Part shown: in pieces, positions 34,498-41,942 of the stretch
How positions within the stretch are numbered: the stretch's first letter is position 1
Layout of the letters: each line of letters starts with the position of its first letter
NCBI RefSeq assembly: GCF_003355005.1
Contig: NZ_CP029985.1
Span: 1,293,001-1,357,000, forward strand
From: Sphingomonas sp. FARSPH
GTDB taxonomy: Bacteria; Pseudomonadota; Alphaproteobacteria; Sphingomonadales; Sphingomonadaceae
Direction: 5' to 3'
DNA length: 64,000 bases
The notes under the pieces: generated by a model
What the model saw: the letters and a program-made list of their open reading frames with translations, nothing else
Databases searched by the model: none
Told to the model about the DNA's origin: nothing
Translations under genes and position numbers: made by a program

Positions 34498-34781
34498 GTC
34501 AGCGTTTCGTGCTAAGGGATAAGGTCTTCAGCTATCCCATGAGCCGAACGCGCGCGCAAACACCGCCGTATTATTGCGGCCGTGTTGTTGAGCGTTTGCG
34601 GTGACGCGGATCATGAGAACCGCGTAACATCGCTCGATGCCGCGCTCAAGCCGATACCAATTCCCCATGCCAACGGGGACGGTCGCGGGGCTTCGCATAT
34701 GGTTTCGACCATCCTTATCGCTCACCCCGCTGCCCCCCAATTTCGGCTGACGCCCTTCGACCGATCGCGTAAAGGGCTCGC

Positions 34782-35261
34782 ATGGCCGACATCCGCACGA
34801 TCAACGACAGCATCAGCGTCGCTCCGCAGATCACTCCAGACGACATCGCCGGGCTGAAGGCGGCGGGGTTCGTCGCGATCGTCAACAACCGTCCCGACGA
34901 CGAGGAGCCCGGCCAGCCGTCGGGCGAGGCGATCCGCGTCGCGGCCGAGGTCGCCGGCCTCGGCTACACCGCGATCCCCGTGACGCATGCGGGCTTCTCG
35001 CATCCGCAGCTCGACGCGATGGCACAGGCTTTGGTCGCTGCCGACGGCCCCGTCCTCGCCTATTGCCGGTCGGGCACGCGCAGCTGCAACCTGTGGGCTC
35101 TGGCTGCGGCCAAAGCGGGGCGCAATCCGGAATTGCTGGTGATGCAGGCACGCGCCGCGGGCTACGACCTTGGCGGTATCCGCCCGACGCTCGACGCGCT
35201 CGCCGCCGCCGCGCCCGCGACCCCCGTGTCCGCGACTGACGCGACGCCGCGCCCGGCATGA
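34782..35261 (+). CDS. TIGR01244 family protein (DUF442, phosphatase-like)
   Basis: The product is 159 residues. A dual-specificity-phosphatase-like fold is indicated by the P-loop YCRSGTRSCNLW at about 89-100 (CX5R), preceded by VNNRPDDEEPGQPS. In other bacteria this domain occurs with beta-lactamase-like sulfide-oxidation proteins, and is often called a sulfur transferase. The catalytic Cys and Arg are intact. A tail from about 140 is Ala/Pro-rich. Its last four bases overlap the next start. Confidence 0.87.
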   Translation: MADIRTINDSISVAPQITPDDIAGLKAAGFVAIVNNRPDDEEPGQPSGEAIRVAAEVAGLGYTAIPVTHAGFSHPQLDAMAQALVAADGPVLAYCRSGTRSCNLWALAAAKAGRNPELLVMQARAAGYDLGGIRPTLDALAAAAPATPVSATDATPRPA

Positions 35262-35668
35262 CCGACCCTGCCTTGCCGATTGCCGCCGCCGGTGCGGGCG
35301 CGGCGGTGCCGATCCTCGTGCTCGCCGTCTGGCTGTGGCGTCGCAACCGGCCGGGGCGGCTGTCGACCCCCGAAGAGGCGGCGGCCGCCGCCGACGCCGC
35401 GCTCCCCGGCTTTGCGACGCAGGGGGCGGTGATCGGCGCGGACGGCGGCGCCGCGCTCGCGGTCGATGCGCATGGCCGCGTCGCCGCGATGCGCCGGCTA
35501 GGCAAGCGGATTATCGTGCGCGAGACGCCGTGGGACAGGTTGCGATCGACGCCGGCGGGGATCGTCGTCGAAACCGGCGACCGCATGCTCGGCACCGTGA
35601 CGATCGCGGGCGTCGACGCACTCGACATCCGCCGCCTCGCGCCCGCCGATCTGCGCAAGACGGGCTGA
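35258..35668 (+). CDS. Membrane-anchored protein of unknown function
   Basis: The product is 136 residues with one N-terminal membrane segment (about 8-27, ending WLWRRNR), then a soluble domain with GFATQGAVIGADGGAALAVD and MRRLGKRIIVRETPWDRL. The domain looks like a small beta-rich fold. I do not recognise it. It is translationally coupled to the TIGR01244 gene. Confidence 0.65.
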   Translation: MTDPALPIAAAGAGAAVPILVLAVWLWRRNRPGRLSTPEEAAAAADAALPGFATQGAVIGADGGAALAVDAHGRVAAMRRLGKRIIVRETPWDRLRSTPAGIVVETGDRMLGTVTIAGVDALDIRRLAPADLRKTG

Positions 35669-35714
35669 GCGCCGGCGCGCCGGCCGCCCGCAACGACCGC
35701 TTTTCACGCACGAC

Positions 35715-35748
35715 AAAAAAAGACCCGGTACGTCGCCGTACCGGGCCA
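35715..35748 (-). terminator. Terminator of the glnK-amtB operon
   Basis: On the minus strand GTACCGGG's partner arms (CCCGGTAC at 35724-35731 with GTACCGGG at 35738-35745) form a perfect eight-base stem with a six-base loop, followed by seven U. It lies 61 bases past the amtB stop. It may also slow the convergent transcript ending at 35668. Confidence 0.85.
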
Positions 35749-35808
35749 AGGTCGTCCGCAGGAGGAACGTCGTGGGGGCGGGGCTCTTTCGGCCCCGCGC
35801 CCGATCCG

Positions 35809-37248
35809 TCAGTAATTGTAGGCGCGCTCGCCATGCTCGTTGATGTCGAGCCCTTCGGCTTCGACTTCCGCCGTCGGGCGCAGGCCCGTCGTCAGCTTGA
35901 GCGCGTAGAACAGCACCGCCGAGACGCCGCCCGACCAGACGAGCGTGATGACCACCGCCTCGAGCTGCTTCACGAACTGCGCCGAGATGCTGTAGCTCGC
36001 CGCGTCGAACGCCGCCGGGAAGACGGTGTAGTCGAACACGCCCTGGCCGCCGAGCGCCGGCGAGGCGACGACCGCGGTGCCGAGCGCGCCGACGATGCCG
36101 CCGACGCAGTGGACGCCGAACACGTCGAGCGTGTCGTCATAGCCGAACTTGTTCTTCACCGTGGTGACGAAGAAGAAGCAGACCGCCGAGACGACGAAGC
36201 CGAGGACGATCGAGGTCATCGGTCCGCCGAAGCCCGAGGCCGGGGTGATCGCGACGAGGCCGGCGACCGCACCCGTCGCCGCGCCCAGCAGCGAGGGCTT
36301 CTTATGCACGACCTGCTCGATCACCGCCCAGGCGACTGCCGCCGCCGCCGTGGCGACGAAGGTATTGATGAAGGCGACCGCGGTGACGCCGTTCGCTTCC
36401 AGGTTGGAGCCCGCGTTGAACCCGAACCAGCCCACCCACAGCAGCGAGGCGCCGATCATCGTCATGGTCAGCGAGTGCGGAGGCATCGGATCCTTCTTGT
36501 AGCCCAGCCGCGGCCCCATGATGAGGCAGCCGACCATGCCCGCGATCCCGGCGTTGATGTGCACCACCGTGCCGCCCGCGAAGTCGAGCGCGCCCAGGTT
36601 GAACAGGAAGCCGCCATCCGTCTTCGCATCGGGCAGGAAGTCCGGGCCCGCCCAGTACCAGACCATGTGCGCGATCGGGAAATAGACGATCGTCAGCCAT
36701 GCGACCACGAACAGGATCAGCGGCGTGAACTTCACCCGTTCCGCAAACGCGCCGACGATCAGCGCCGGCGTGATGCAGGCAAAGGTCATCTGGAAGCAGA
36801 CATAGGCGAATTCGGGGATGTAGACGTTGTTCGAGAAGGTCGCGGCATAGGTCGTGCCGCTGACACCCATCAGAAACGCCTTGGACAGGCCGCCGAAGAA
36901 GTGGTTGTCCCCGCCAGAGGTGAAGGCGATGCTGTAGCCCCAGCACACCCAGACCAGGCTGGCGACGCTGACGATCATGAACACCTGCATCAGCACGCTG
37001 AGCATGTTCTTGGTCCGCACCAGGCCGCCGTAGAACAGCGCCAGCGCGGGAACCGACATCATCAGCACCAATGCCGACGAGATCAGCATCCAGGTGGTGT
37101 CGCCCTTGTTGACCATCGTGGCCATCTGCGTGGCGGTAGGCGCCTTGATCGGCGCGGCCGCGGCGGCGGCCTGCGCCCAGGCGGGCGCGGTGGCCAGCAA
37201 CCCGGCGAGCGTCGCGCCGGCCGCTGCGATTCTGTGCATCAACGTCAT
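35809..37248 (-). CDS. amtB: Ammonium transporter AmtB
   Basis: The 479-residue protein has a cleavable signal peptide (about 1-27, APAWAQA) and the eleven-segment Amt fold beginning TTWMLISSALVLMMSVPALALFYGG. Typical pieces are GLVRTKNMLS, the His pair region AGGTVVHINAGIAG (first pore His) and VFGVHCVGG (second His). It moves ammonium across the inner membrane and is gated by GlnK. The ATG at 37248 follows GGGGGG at a short distance. Confidence 0.95.
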   Translation of the reverse strand: MTLMHRIAAAGATLAGLLATAPAWAQAAAAAAPIKAPTATQMATMVNKGDTTWMLISSALVLMMSVPALALFYGGLVRTKNMLSVLMQVFMIVSVASLVWVCWGYSIAFTSGGDNHFFGGLSKAFLMGVSGTTYAATFSNNVYIPEFAYVCFQMTFACITPALIVGAFAERVKFTPLILFVVAWLTIVYFPIAHMVWYWAGPDFLPDAKTDGGFLFNLGALDFAGGTVVHINAGIAGMVGCLIMGPRLGYKKDPMPPHSLTMTMIGASLLWVGWFGFNAGSNLEANGVTAVAFINTFVATAAAAVAWAVIEQVVHKKPSLLGAATGAVAGLVAITPASGFGGPMTSIVLGFVVSAVCFFFVTTVKNKFGYDDTLDVFGVHCVGGIVGALGTAVVASPALGGQGVFDYTVFPAAFDAASYSISAQFVKQLEAVVITLVWSGGVSAVLFYALKLTTGLRPTAEVEAEGLDINEHGERAYNY

Positions 37249-37258
37249 CTTACCCCCC

Positions 37259-37597
37259 TCAGAGCGCCGAATCGTCGGTTTCGCCGGTGCGGATGCGCAC
37301 CGCCTGACCCACGTCGAGCACGAAGATCTTGCCGTCGCCGATCGCGCCGGTGTTCGCTGCCGCCTGGATCGCCTCGACCGCACGGTCGGCGAGGCTGGCG
37401 GCGCAGACCACCTCGATCTTGATCTTGGGCACCATGTTGGTGCTATATTCCGCACCGCGGTAGATTTCGGTCTGGCCCTTCTGTCGGCCGAACCCCTTGA
37501 CCTCGGTGACCGTCATCCCCGCCACCCCCAACGTGGTGAGCGCTTCCCTCACCTCGTCGAGCTTGAACGGCTTGATGATCGCAATGACCAGCTTCAT
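37259..37597 (-). CDS. glnK: Nitrogen regulatory protein P-II (GlnK)
   Basis: This 112-residue P-II protein starts MKLVIAIIKPFKLDEVREAL. The T-loop GQTEIYRGAEYS contains the uridylylated Tyr51. The ATP/2-oxoglutarate site residues are in KIEVVCAA and IGDGKIFVLDV. As partner of AmtB it plugs the channel when nitrogen is plentiful. I chose ATG 37597, which gives the standard length; the ATG at 37618 adds seven residues. It is transcribed with amtB from a sigma-54 promoter. Confidence 0.95.
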   Translation of the reverse strand: MKLVIAIIKPFKLDEVREALTTLGVAGMTVTEVKGFGRQKGQTEIYRGAEYSTNMVPKIKIEVVCAASLADRAVEAIQAAANTGAIGDGKIFVLDVGQAVRIRTGETDDSAL

Positions 37598-37631
37598 CCA
37601 CGCCCCCTCGCGTTGCACGTCGTGCTGCGTC

Positions 37632-37646
37632 GCAACGATCGTGCCA
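37632..37646 (-). promoter_or_regulatory. Sigma-54 promoter of glnK-amtB
   Basis: On the minus strand TGGCAC-N5-TTGC (37646 to 37632) matches the -24/-12 consensus with the correct spacing. It is 35 bases before the glnK start. An AT-TGCGCG / CGCGCAAT inverted pair at 37664-37696 lies just upstream and might belong to an activator (NtrC) site, though its spacing is not standard. Confidence 0.85.
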
Positions 37647-37737
37647 TTTACGATTTGGCAGGAATTGCGCGGTTTTCGTGCGCGCGGTCGCGCAATCCCG
37701 TCAGATTATTGTGCAGATCGCGTCGACTGCCCGAAAA

Positions 37738-37938
37738 TCAGGCAGTACCGACGATCGCCTGCGCCGCGTCCAGCTCGTCCGCGTCGACCATCACGCGTAC
37801 CGGGATCAGCAGATAACTGCCGTCGGCGATGCTTGCCCCGCCGTCGAAAGCGATCGCCGCAATCCCCTCCGCCGCCAGCCGCCCGACCAGGATGTTGGCA
37901 AGGTTGCGGTCGTAGCGACCGAGTTCCACGAGGGCCAT
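37738..37938 (-). CDS. DUF2007 family small protein
   Basis: The product is 66 residues: MALVELGRYDRNLANILVGRLAAEGIAAIAFDGG, then SYLLIPVRVMVDADELDAAQAIV. This is the DUF2007 fold (putative signal-transducing protein), a PII-like ferredoxin-type fold. The ATG at 37938 gives the normal start; the ATG at 37965 would add nine residues. It lies upstream of glnK on the same strand and 48 bases from the divergent ccdA-like gene. Confidence 0.8.
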   Translation of the reverse strand: MALVELGRYDRNLANILVGRLAAEGIAAIAFDGGASIADGSYLLIPVRVMVDADELDAAQAIVGTA

Positions 37939-37986
37939 GGATGCGCTTTCGTTGACGCGCATCAATCATGCGCATAGTTCTGCCGC

Positions 37987-38244
37987 ATGAAGCACGATCC
38001 GATCCGCACCGGCAAGCGAAAGGCCGTGAATTTGTCCCTCGACACGGGCATCGTCGACTTCGCACGCGAACAGGGCATCAACCTGTCGCAAGTGAGCGAA
38101 GCGGCGTTGCGCGAGGCGGCCAAGCAGGCGCGCGACAAGCGCTGGATCGAAGAAAACCGGACGAAGATGGAAGGCTGGAACGCCTGGTTCGAGGCGCACG
38201 GCATGCCCTTCGAGGAGTTGAGGGTGTGGCCGTGGCGCGACTAG
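37987..38244 (+). CDS. CcdA-family antitoxin
   Basis: The product is 85 residues. The N-terminal ribbon-helix-helix part is KRKAVNLSLDTGIVDFAREQGINLSQV, split over residues 10-36. The C-terminal toxin-neutralising tail is RWIEENRTKMEGWNAWFEAHGMP. It binds its own promoter and its toxin. Its stop overlaps the toxin gene by 13 bases, the normal coupling for such pairs. Confidence 0.88.
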   Translation: MKHDPIRTGKRKAVNLSLDTGIVDFAREQGINLSQVSEAALREAAKQARDKRWIEENRTKMEGWNAWFEAHGMPFEELRVWPWRD

Positions 38245-38528
38245 ACGTCGTCCGGCTGAAGGGAGGGTCGATCGCAATCGACTGTCAGGCGGATATCCTG
38301 AGCCACCTGTCGACGCGTTTCACCGTCCCTCTGCTCCCGCCAGAGCAACTTCCCGACCGGATCGTCGGGCTGCATCCAAGCTTCGACGTCGCGGGACGTC
38401 AGTGGATCATGGCCTCGCATCTCGCCGGTGCGATACCGGCGCGCGCGGTAGAAGCGACGATCGCTTCGCTACGTGGTGAAGAATATGCCGTGCAACGCGC
38501 ACTGGACATGCTGACCGGCAGTTACTGA
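38232..38528 (+). CDS. CcdB-family toxin
   Basis: The product is 98 residues from GTG 38232 (AGGG seven bases before); GTG 38226 is an alternative. It follows the CcdB pattern: LDVVRLKGGSIAIDCQADIL, then FTVPLLPPEQLP and GRQWIMASHLAGAIPARAV. E. coli CcdB needs its last three residues Trp-Gly-Ile to poison DNA gyrase; here the end is MLTGSY, so gyrase poisoning is not assured. The last seven bases overlap the convergent tldD. Confidence 0.85.
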   Translation: MARLDVVRLKGGSIAIDCQADILSHLSTRFTVPLLPPEQLPDRIVGLHPSFDVAGRQWIMASHLAGAIPARAVEATIASLRGEEYAVQRALDMLTGSY

Positions 38529-39949
38529 GCCGTCCCGCCCACCGTCAGCCCCTCGACCAGCAACGTCGGCTGGCCGACGCCCGCCGGGACGCTCTGCCCG
38601 CCCTTGCCGCATACGCCGATGCCCTCGTCGAGCGCGAAATCGTTGCCGATCCCGGTCACCTTGGTCAGCACCGTCGGGCCGTCGCCGATCAGCGTCGCAC
38701 CCTTGATCGGCGCGCCCAGTTTGCCGTCCTCGATCCGATACGCCTCGGTGCAGGAAAAGACGAACTTGCCCGACACGATATCGACCTGCCCGCCGCCGAA
38801 GCTCTTGGCGAAGATGCCCGTCTTGACGCGCGACAGCAGCTCGGCGGGATCGTCGCGGCCCCCCTTCATGAACGTGTTGGTCATCCGCGGCATCGGCGCG
38901 TGCGCGAAGCTCTCGCGGCGGCCGTTGCCCGTCGCCGCGACGCCCATCAGCCGCGCATTGAGCCGGTCCTGCATGTAACCCTTGAGGATGCCGTCCTCGA
39001 TCAGCACCGTCTCGCGCGTCGGCGTGCCCTCGTCGTCGATCGACAGCGAGCCGCGCCGGTCGGGAATCGATCCATCGTCGACGATGGTGATCCCCGCCGC
39101 GGCTACGCGCTCACCGATCCGGCCCGAAAAGGCGCTGGTGCCCTTGCGGTTGAAATCGCCCTCCAGCCCGTGGCCGATCGCCTCGTGCAGCAGCACGCCC
39201 GGCCAGCCCGGCCCGAGCAGCACCGTCATATCGCCCGCCGGCGCCGCGACCGATTCGAGGTTGACCAGCGCCTGCGCCAGCGCCTCGTCGATCGCGCGGT
39301 TCCACGTCGCCGGGTCGACCAGCCGGTCGTAGAGATACCGCCCGCCGATCCCGAAGCTGCCCGTCTCGCGCCGGCCGTTGGACTCCGCGACGATCGTCAC
39401 GTTGAGCCGCACCAACGGCCGCACGTCGGTGGCGACAAAGCCGTCGGGGCGGACGATCTCGACGACGCTCCAGCTGCCCGACAGGCCGACCGAAACCTGC
39501 GCGACGCGCGGGTCGCGCGCGCGCGCCGCCGCGTCGATCGTCTGGCACAGGTTCACCTTGTCGACGAAGGGCACGAGGTCAAGCGGATCGGCATCAGTGT
39601 AGAGCCGGTGGTTGGTCCCCTGCGGCGCGGGTGCGCGCGCGGCGGTCGAGGGATCGATCAGCGCCATCGTCTCGCCTGCGCGGCGGATCGCCGCCTCGGA
39701 CAATTCGTTGGCATGCGCGAAGGCGGTCATCTCACCCGACACCGCGCGCAGGCCGAAGCCCGCACCCGTGTCGTAGCTCGCCGTCTTCAGGCGCCCGTCG
39801 TCGAAGCCGAACGCCTCCGACCGGCGATATTGCAGATAGAGTTCGCCATCGTCGGCGCGGCCCAGCGTCTCGGCGGTCAGCCGCAACGCCGCCTCCGGGG
39901 TCAATTGGTCACGATAGAGGAACGAGCGCGGGTCGGCGGTGACGGTCAT
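38522..39949 (-). CDS. tldD: Metalloprotease TldD
   Basis: With ATG 39949 the protein has 475 residues (a TTG at 39958 would add three). The zinc site HEAIGHGLEGDFN (HExxxH) is at about 251-263, and the C-terminal GxGxxG-type CGKGGQSVPAGVGQP region is present. TldD works with TldE/PmbA in peptide maturation and antitoxin breakdown. No tldE is in this window. The CcdA-type antitoxin next door is of interest because E. coli TldD/E is implicated in CcdA degradation. Confidence 0.93.
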   Translation of the reverse strand: MTVTADPRSFLYRDQLTPEAALRLTAETLGRADDGELYLQYRRSEAFGFDDGRLKTASYDTGAGFGLRAVSGEMTAFAHANELSEAAIRRAGETMALIDPSTAARAPAPQGTNHRLYTDADPLDLVPFVDKVNLCQTIDAAARARDPRVAQVSVGLSGSWSVVEIVRPDGFVATDVRPLVRLNVTIVAESNGRRETGSFGIGGRYLYDRLVDPATWNRAIDEALAQALVNLESVAAPAGDMTVLLGPGWPGVLLHEAIGHGLEGDFNRKGTSAFSGRIGERVAAAGITIVDDGSIPDRRGSLSIDDEGTPTRETVLIEDGILKGYMQDRLNARLMGVAATGNGRRESFAHAPMPRMTNTFMKGGRDDPAELLSRVKTGIFAKSFGGGQVDIVSGKFVFSCTEAYRIEDGKLGAPIKGATLIGDGPTVLTKVTGIGNDFALDEGIGVCGKGGQSVPAGVGQPTLLVEGLTVGGTAQ

Positions 39950-40034
39950 GCCCGCCAATATAGGGTGACGTTCGCGCGCGGCTAGCGTTCATGAAGCGGA
40001 GCGGACTTTGGGGACGCCGGTCGCTCACCTCGTG

Positions 40035-40107
40035 TTCCTGCGAAAGCAGGAACCCAGAGCCAAGCAACGCAGCGCATCCGGCCCTGGGCTCCTGCGTCCG
40101 CAGGAGC
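40035..40107. repeat. Two-hairpin intergenic repeat
   Basis: TTCCTGC-gaaa-GCAGGAA (40035-40052) and GCTCCTGC-gtcc-GCAGGAGC (40088-40107) are two tetraloop hairpins with related stems. The flanking ACCCAGAGC and GCCCTGGG are partly complementary, so the whole could fold into a larger three-way structure. It fills the gap between tldD and the zinc-finger gene. Confidence 0.65.
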
Positions 40108-40148
40108 ACGGCGGAGGGCTATCGTGACGATCGGCGCGCCAGTCGCGC

Positions 40149-40391
40149 TCAGCGCAATTCGGGGCTCGCGCCTTCGGAAATGTCGGGCAGGCGCGCCGGA
40201 TCGACGCCGTCCGCCGGGCCGCCGATCAGCACGAAGCGCCGGTCGCAATAGCCGCAGTCGATATAGCCATGCTCGTCGATCTGCAGAAAGACACGCGGGT
40301 GGCCGAGCGCCGCCCCGCCGGGAATGTCGGTGGCGCCGTCGCAGGCGACGCGGCGGTGGGAGACACGGACGACTTCGGGCGGCGGCAGCAT
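40149..40391 (-). CDS. zf-CHCC zinc-finger protein (NDUFS6-like)
   Basis: The product is 80 residues. The zinc ligands are RRVACDGA (Cys), GHPRVFLQID (His) and YIDCGYCDRRF (two Cys), the CHCC pattern shared with complex I subunit NDUFS6. It may be an accessory subunit of complex I in alphaproteobacteria. It diverges from the ABC ATPase gene. Confidence 0.88.
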   Translation of the reverse strand: MLPPPEVVRVSHRRVACDGATDIPGGAALGHPRVFLQIDEHGYIDCGYCDRRFVLIGGPADGVDPARLPDISEGASPELR

Positions 40392-40486
40392 GGCGCGCGC
40401 GATAGCGCGTTCGCCCCCGCCCTCGCAAGTCCCCGCGGATGCCCGAGCGCTTCCACCGCGCCGCGCTTGCGCCTATGCGAAGCGCC

Positions 40487-41431
40487 ATGACCGAGCCAAC
40501 CGAAGCCGCCATCTCGATCCGCGGCCTTTGCAAGACCTACGCCGGGGTGAAGGGCGGCCCGCCCAAGCAGGCGCTCGACGGCGTCACCTTCGACGTGCCG
40601 CGCGGCCAGATCTTCGGCCTGCTCGGCCCCAATGGCGCGGGCAAGTCGACGCTGATCAACATCCTCGCCGGCCTCGTCAACAAGACGAGCGGGTCGGCGA
40701 GCATCTGGGGCTTCGACATCGATGCGCACCCGCGCAACGCCAAGGCGTCGATCGGCATCGTCAATCAGGAAATCCTGTTCGACCCCTTCTTCACGCCGGT
40801 CGAGACGCTGGAGATCCAGGCCGGCCTCTACGGCGTGCCCAAGGCCGAACGCAAAAGCCTCGACCTGCTGCGCGCGGTGCATCTGGAGGACAAGGCGAAC
40901 GCTTATGCCCGCACCTTGTCGGGCGGCATGAAGCGGCGGCTGATGGTCGCCAAGGCAATGGTCCATTCGCCCCCCGTCCTCGTCCTCGACGAGCCGACCG
41001 CGGGCGTCGACATCGAATTGCGCCAGCAATTGTGGGCTTACGTGCGCCAGCTCAACGACGCCGGCGTCACCGTGGTCCTGACCACGCACTATCTCGAGGA
41101 GGCGGAGCAATTGTGTGATCGCATCGCGATCATCAACCAGGGCCGCCTCGTCGCCAACGAACCGACCCGCGACCTCGTCGGCAAGGCGCAGGAAAAGCTG
41201 GTCGCGGTGACGGTCGACCGCGACCTCGCCGAAGCGCCCGCCGCGCCCTGTTTCGAGAAGATCGTGCTGAAAGGCGCGCGCACGCTCGAGATCACCTACA
41301 GCAAGGACAAGGTCAACGCGGGCGAAGTGCTCGCCGCGGTGACGCGCGAGGGCCTCGGCATCGTCGACGTGACGACGCGCGAGGCGGACCTGGAGGACGT
41401 GTTCCTCAGCCTCACCCGGTCGCATGGGTAA
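40487..41431 (+). CDS. ABC transporter ATP-binding protein
   Basis: The 314-residue ATPase has Walker A LLGPNGAGKSTL (about 47-58), the signature LSGGMKRRLMVAKAM (about 145-159), Walker B VLVLDEPTAGVD, the switch His in TTHYLEEAEQ, and a DUF4162-like C-terminal domain. It fits ABC-2 exporters (drug or polysaccharide). I chose ATG 40487; ATG 40439 would add 16 residues. No permease gene follows: the next gene is the DUF559 gene, then nadB. Confidence 0.9.
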   Translation: MTEPTEAAISIRGLCKTYAGVKGGPPKQALDGVTFDVPRGQIFGLLGPNGAGKSTLINILAGLVNKTSGSASIWGFDIDAHPRNAKASIGIVNQEILFDPFFTPVETLEIQAGLYGVPKAERKSLDLLRAVHLEDKANAYARTLSGGMKRRLMVAKAMVHSPPVLVLDEPTAGVDIELRQQLWAYVRQLNDAGVTVVLTTHYLEEAEQLCDRIAIINQGRLVANEPTRDLVGKAQEKLVAVTVDRDLAEAPAAPCFEKIVLKGARTLEITYSKDKVNAGEVLAAVTREGLGIVDVTTREADLEDVFLSLTRSHG

Positions 41432-41942
41432 GGGCGAACCCAAAAGCTCCTCCTGTTCAGGGCCCCAGGTCGGCGTGAACGACGATCCGGCGGGTGAGCA
41501 CGAAGCCAGAAGCCCCTCCCCTTCAGGGGAGGGGTTGGGGTGGGGAACGCCCGCGGACTTAGATGCGCGGGCAAAGACGATGCGCCGTCAGCCGACTGAA
41601 CCGGAAATGCGGCTGTGGCGGCAACTATCGAACAGCCAACTTGGCGGCTTCAAGTTCCGGCGACAGGCAAAGCTCGGCTGGCGCATCGCCGACTTCTTCT
41701 GCCCCTCGCTCGGGCTGATCGTCGAGGTAGACGGCCATACACATGATTCGGAAACCGACGCACGCAAGGACGCGATCGCTCGGCAACGGGGATTTCACGT
41801 CATCCGTTTTACCAATACGGATGTCTTGCAGAACATGGAGGGCGTGCTGACTTCGCTGCTGATCTTCGCGCAGACATTGCCACCGCGCGCTCGATGGCGA
41901 CTGCCCCACCCCAACCCCTCCCCTGAAGGGGAGGGGCTTTAA
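41424..41942 (+). CDS. DUF559 (Vsr/PD-(D/E)XK-like) endonuclease-domain protein
   Basis: The domain spans about residues 48-155 of the 172-residue frame: RAKTMRRQPTEPEMRLWRQL, then GGFKFRRQAKLGWRIADFFC and the acidic core LIVEVDGHTHDSETDARKD, and HVIRFTNTDVLQNMEGV. This matches DUF559, a relative of Vsr nucleases. ATG 41424 covers the whole domain but translates the left repeat; ATG 41580 is the more economical start. The last residues (PHPNPSPEGEGL) are read from the right repeat. The gene is bracketed by perfect 36-base inverted repeats and sits between the ABC ATPase and nadB genes. Confidence 0.82.
   Translation: MGKGEPKSSSCSGPQVGVNDDPAGEHEARSPSPSGEGLGWGTPADLDARAKTMRRQPTEPEMRLWRQLSNSQLGGFKFRRQAKLGWRIADFFCPSLGLIVEVDGHTHDSETDARKDAIARQRGFHVIRFTNTDVLQNMEGVLTSLLIFAQTLPPRARWRLPHPNPSPEGEGL
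41510..41545. repeat. Left 36-base inverted repeat of the DUF559 unit
   Basis: The repeat holds an internal palindrome, CCCCTCCCC-ttca-GGGGAGGGG, followed by TTGGGGTGGGG. Its exact reverse complement lies at 41904-41939. It precedes the DUF559 domain and is inside the longest reading frame. Confidence 0.9.
41904..41939. repeat. Right 36-base inverted repeat of the DUF559 unit
   Basis: This is the perfect reverse complement of 41510-41545. The DUF559 frame reads through it and stops with TAA directly after it (41940-41942); nadB starts at the next base. Confidence 0.9.

Noticed and set aside
35170..37422. A plus-strand open frame of 750 codons across the amtB region
   Set aside because: It lies antisense to amtB and in another frame over two small genes; low-complexity Arg/His/Asp sequence only.
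37968..38240. Upstream extension of the ccdB-like frame over ccdA
   Set aside because: The extension is ccdA read in another frame; the toxin starts at GTG 38232 or 38226, giving the normal CcdB length.
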